A DNA stretch of 17,983 bases from an uncultured Bacteroides sp. (GTDB lineage Bacteria; Bacteroidota; Bacteroidia; Bacteroidales; Bacteroidaceae): the NCBI GenBank assembly GCA_900542985.1, contig UQPQ01000051.1, positions 1-17,983 of the forward strand. The letters are read 5' to 3'. Position numbers and translations under genes: made by a program. Within the stretch, counting starts at the first letter, position 1; each line of letters starts with the position of its first letter. A model generated the notes under the pieces. It was not told the origin of the DNA, did no database searches, and saw only the letters and a list, made by a program, of their open reading frames with translations. Shown one piece after another: positions 15,693 through 17,983 of the stretch.

Positions 15693-17983
15693 ATGAACTT
15701 TAACAACTTTACAATCAAATCGCAGGAAGCTGTTCAACAGGCTGTCAACCTTGTACAAAGCATGGGACAACAGGCCATCGAACCGGAACACCTGCTGGCG
15801 GGAGTGTTGAAGGTAGGTGAAAATGTAACCAACTTCATCTTCCAGAAACTGGGAATAAACAGCCAGCAAGTAGCCATGGTTCTCGACAAGCAGATAGCTT
15901 CCCTTCCTAAGGTTTCGGGAGGAGAACCTTACCTGAGCCGGGATGCTAACGAGGTACTTCAGAAAGCGGTCAGCTTCTCTAAAGAGCTGGGCGACGAGTA
16001 TGTATCACTGGAAGCCATTATTCTGGCTTTACTGAACGTAAAATGTACGGTAGCCACTATCTTGAAAGATGCTGGTATGACCGACAAGGAACTGCGTGCT
16101 GCTATCAGTGAACTGAGACAGGGACAGAAAGTTACTTCACAATCCAGCGAAGATACTTACCAGTCTTTGAACAAGTATGCCATCAACCTGATAGAGGCTG
16201 CACGAAACGGAAAACTCGACCCTGTTATCGGACGTGACGAGGAAATCAGACGTGTATTGCAGATTCTGAGCCGACGTACCAAGAATAATCCGATTCTGAT
16301 AGGTGAACCGGGTACAGGTAAAACAGCTATCGTAGAAGGATTGGCACAGCGTATCTTAAGAGGTGATGTACCGGAGAATTTGAAGAACAAACAACTGTAC
16401 TCACTGGATATGGGTGCACTGGTAGCCGGTGCCAAATATAAAGGTGAGTTTGAGGAACGTTTGAAATCGGTCATCAACGAAGTAACTCAGTCGGACGGAA
16501 ACATCATCCTGTTCATCGATGAAATCCATACGCTGGTAGGTGCAGGTAAAGGAGAGGGTGCAATGGATGCAGCCAATATCTTGAAACCGGCATTGGCGAG
16601 AGGAGAACTGAGAAGTATCGGTGCCACTACATTGGACGAATACCAGAAGTATTTCGAAAAGGATAAGGCTTTGGAACGTCGTTTCCAGACCGTAATGGTC
16701 AACGAACCGGATACACTGAGTTCTATTTCTATCCTTCGTGGTTTGAAAGAACGGTACGAAAACCATCATCAGGTACGTATCAAAGACGAAGCTATCATTG
16801 CTGCCGTAGAATTGAGTAACCGTTACATTACAGAACGTTTCTTGCCGGATAAGGCCATCGACTTGATGGATGAAGCGGCTGCAAAATTGCGTATGGAACG
16901 TGACTCACTTCCGGAAGAACTGGATGAAATAGAACGTCGTCTGAAACAGCTCGAGATAGAACGCGAAGCCATCAAACGCGAAAAAGATGAAGCTAAACTG
17001 GCTCAACTGAACAAGGAAATCGCAGAGTTGAAAGAACAGGAAACTTCTTATAAGGCCAAATGGCAGAGCGAAAAAGAACTGGTCAACAAGATTCAGCAGA
17101 ACAAACAGGAAATTGAACACCTGAAGTTTGAAGCTGATAAGGCTGAACGTGAAGGCAACTACGGAAAAGTAGCCGAAATACGATATGGCAAGCTCAAAGC
17201 ACTGGAAGATGAAATCAAACATATCCAGGACGACCTGAAGCACAAACAGGGAGACAATGCCATGATTAAGGAGGAAGTTACCGCCGAAGACATTGCTGAT
17301 GTTGTATCACGCTGGACAGGAATACCGGTCAGCAAAATGTTGCAGAGCGAACGTGAGAAACTGCTGCATCTGGAAGACGAACTGCATCGCCGTGTCATAG
17401 GTCAGGACGAAGCCATTCAGGCTGTAGCCGACGCCGTACGTCGTAGCCGTGCCGGCTTGCAAGACCCGAAACGTCCGATTGGCTCATTTATCTTCCTGGG
17501 TACTACCGGAGTAGGTAAGACCGAATTGGCAAAGGCTTTGGCCGAATACTTGTTCGACGATGAAACACTGATGACCCGTATCGATATGAGTGAGTATCAG
17601 GAGAAACATACCGTGTCTCGTCTGATTGGTGCGCCTCCGGGATACGTTGGTTACGATGAAGGAGGACAGCTTACCGAAGCCGTACGCCGGAAACCTTATT
17701 CTGTAGTATTGTTCGATGAGATAGAAAAAGCTCATCCGGATGTGTTCAACATTCTGCTGCAAGTATTGGATGACGGCCGACTGACCGACAACAAAGGACG
17801 TACAGTCAACTTCAAGAATACTATCATCATTATGACATCCAACTTGGGCAGTGCCTACATTCAGAGTCAGTTCGAGAAGATTAACGACCAGAACCACGAT
17901 CAGATTGTAGAAGAGACCAAGGCGGAAGTGATGAATATGCTGAAAAAGACCATTCGTCCGGAATTCTTGAACCGTATCGACGA
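15693..17983 (+). CDS. clpB: ClpB disaggregase chaperone, 3' end beyond right edge
   Basis: Partial; 763 codons are present, and the family is about 860 residues, so about 100 are missing. I translated it by hand because the frame is open to the edge. ClpB is a hexameric cytoplasmic AAA+ unfoldase that rescues aggregated proteins with DnaK. In order: an N-domain with two Clp repeats (residues 1-145; [22 protein letters not shown], split at 12-22 and 23-33); the first AAA+ module with Walker A GEPGTGKT (204-211) and Walker B ILFIDE (Asp276/Glu277); a long charged coiled-coil middle domain (about 410-530), which distinguishes ClpB from ClpA and ClpC; and the second AAA+ module with Walker A GTTGVGKT (603-610), the pore loop GAPPGYVGY, and Walker B VVLFDE (Asp675/Glu676). 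It is separated from the tRNA by 345 nt that hold likely stress-type control sites. Identification is firm. Confidence 0.98.
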   Translation, partial: MNFNNFTIKSQEAVQQAVNLVQSMGQQAIEPEHLLAGVLKVGENVTNFIFQKLGINSQQVAMVLDKQIASLPKVSGGEPYLSRDANEVLQKAVSFSKELGDEYVSLEAIILALLNVKCTVATILKDAGMTDKELRAAISELRQGQKVTSQSSEDTYQSLNKYAINLIEAARNGKLDPVIGRDEEIRRVLQILSRRTKNNPILIGEPGTGKTAIVEGLAQRILRGDVPENLKNKQLYSLDMGALVAGAKYKGEFEERLKSVINEVTQSDGNIILFIDEIHTLVGAGKGEGAMDAANILKPALARGELRSIGATTLDEYQKYFEKDKALERRFQTVMVNEPDTLSSISILRGLKERYENHHQVRIKDEAIIAAVELSNRYITERFLPDKAIDLMDEAAAKLRMERDSLPEELDEIERRLKQLEIEREAIKREKDEAKLAQLNKEIAELKEQETSYKAKWQSEKELVNKIQQNKQEIEHLKFEADKAEREGNYGKVAEIRYGKLKALEDEIKHIQDDLKHKQGDNAMIKEEVTAEDIADVVSRWTGIPVSKMLQSEREKLLHLEDELHRRVIGQDEAIQAVADAVRRSRAGLQDPKRPIGSFIFLGTTGVGKTELAKALAEYLFDDETLMTRIDMSEYQEKHTVSRLIGAPPGYVGYDEGGQLTEAVRRKPYSVVLFDEIEKAHPDVFNILLQVLDDGRLTDNKGRTVNFKNTIIIMTSNLGSAYIQSQFEKINDQNHDQIVEETKAEVMNMLKKTIRPEFLNRID

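Overview
The window looks like a chromosomal segment of a Bacteroides-type bacterium (phylum Bacteroidota). Three things suggest this. The proteins closely resemble Bacteroides housekeeping enzymes as I remember them. Promoter-like sites of the TAnnTTTG (-7) kind recur ahead of genes. Most starts lack a strong Shine-Dalgarno sequence and sit in A-rich leaders. No phage, insertion sequence or CRISPR array is visible, and I find no obvious new defence or mobile system. The interest lies mainly in the regulatory DNA.

Layout: (1) 1-1802, minus strand, most of an aconitase gene cut by the left edge. (2) 1803-2289, an AT-rich gap with a long inverted repeat and the aspA terminator. (3) 2290-3720, minus, aspartate ammonia-lyase. 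(4) 4019-4540, plus, a GNAT acetyltransferase. (5) 4807-5634, plus, an AT-rich secreted protein of two repeated domains, flanked by an imperfect 37-bp direct repeat. (6) 5918-7234, plus, a Dcu-type C4-dicarboxylate carrier. (7) 7355-8074, minus, a four-helix membrane protein. (8) 8396-14774, minus, a likely operon read purF-like, carA, carB. (9) 15275-15347, plus, tRNA-Thr(CGU). (10) 15693 to the right edge, plus, clpB lacking about its last 100 codons.

How the genes fit together: aconitase, aspartase and the Dcu carrier belong to anaerobic C4/C6-acid metabolism. Aspartase makes fumarate and ammonia from aspartate, and Dcu carriers exchange aspartate or fumarate for succinate. E. coli keeps aspA and dcuA together; here they are near each other but transcribed apart. 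The purF-like/carA/carB cluster collects two glutamine amidotransferase reactions at the entries to purine synthesis and to pyrimidine/arginine synthesis.

Regulatory points: the purF-like gene has a predicted leader of about 275 nt ending in a terminator-like hairpin just before its start codon. The carA-carB spacer consists almost wholly of two 8-bp tandem arrays of opposite polarity. clpB is preceded by a sigma-54-like promoter and two identical 13-bp upstream repeats 31 bp apart.
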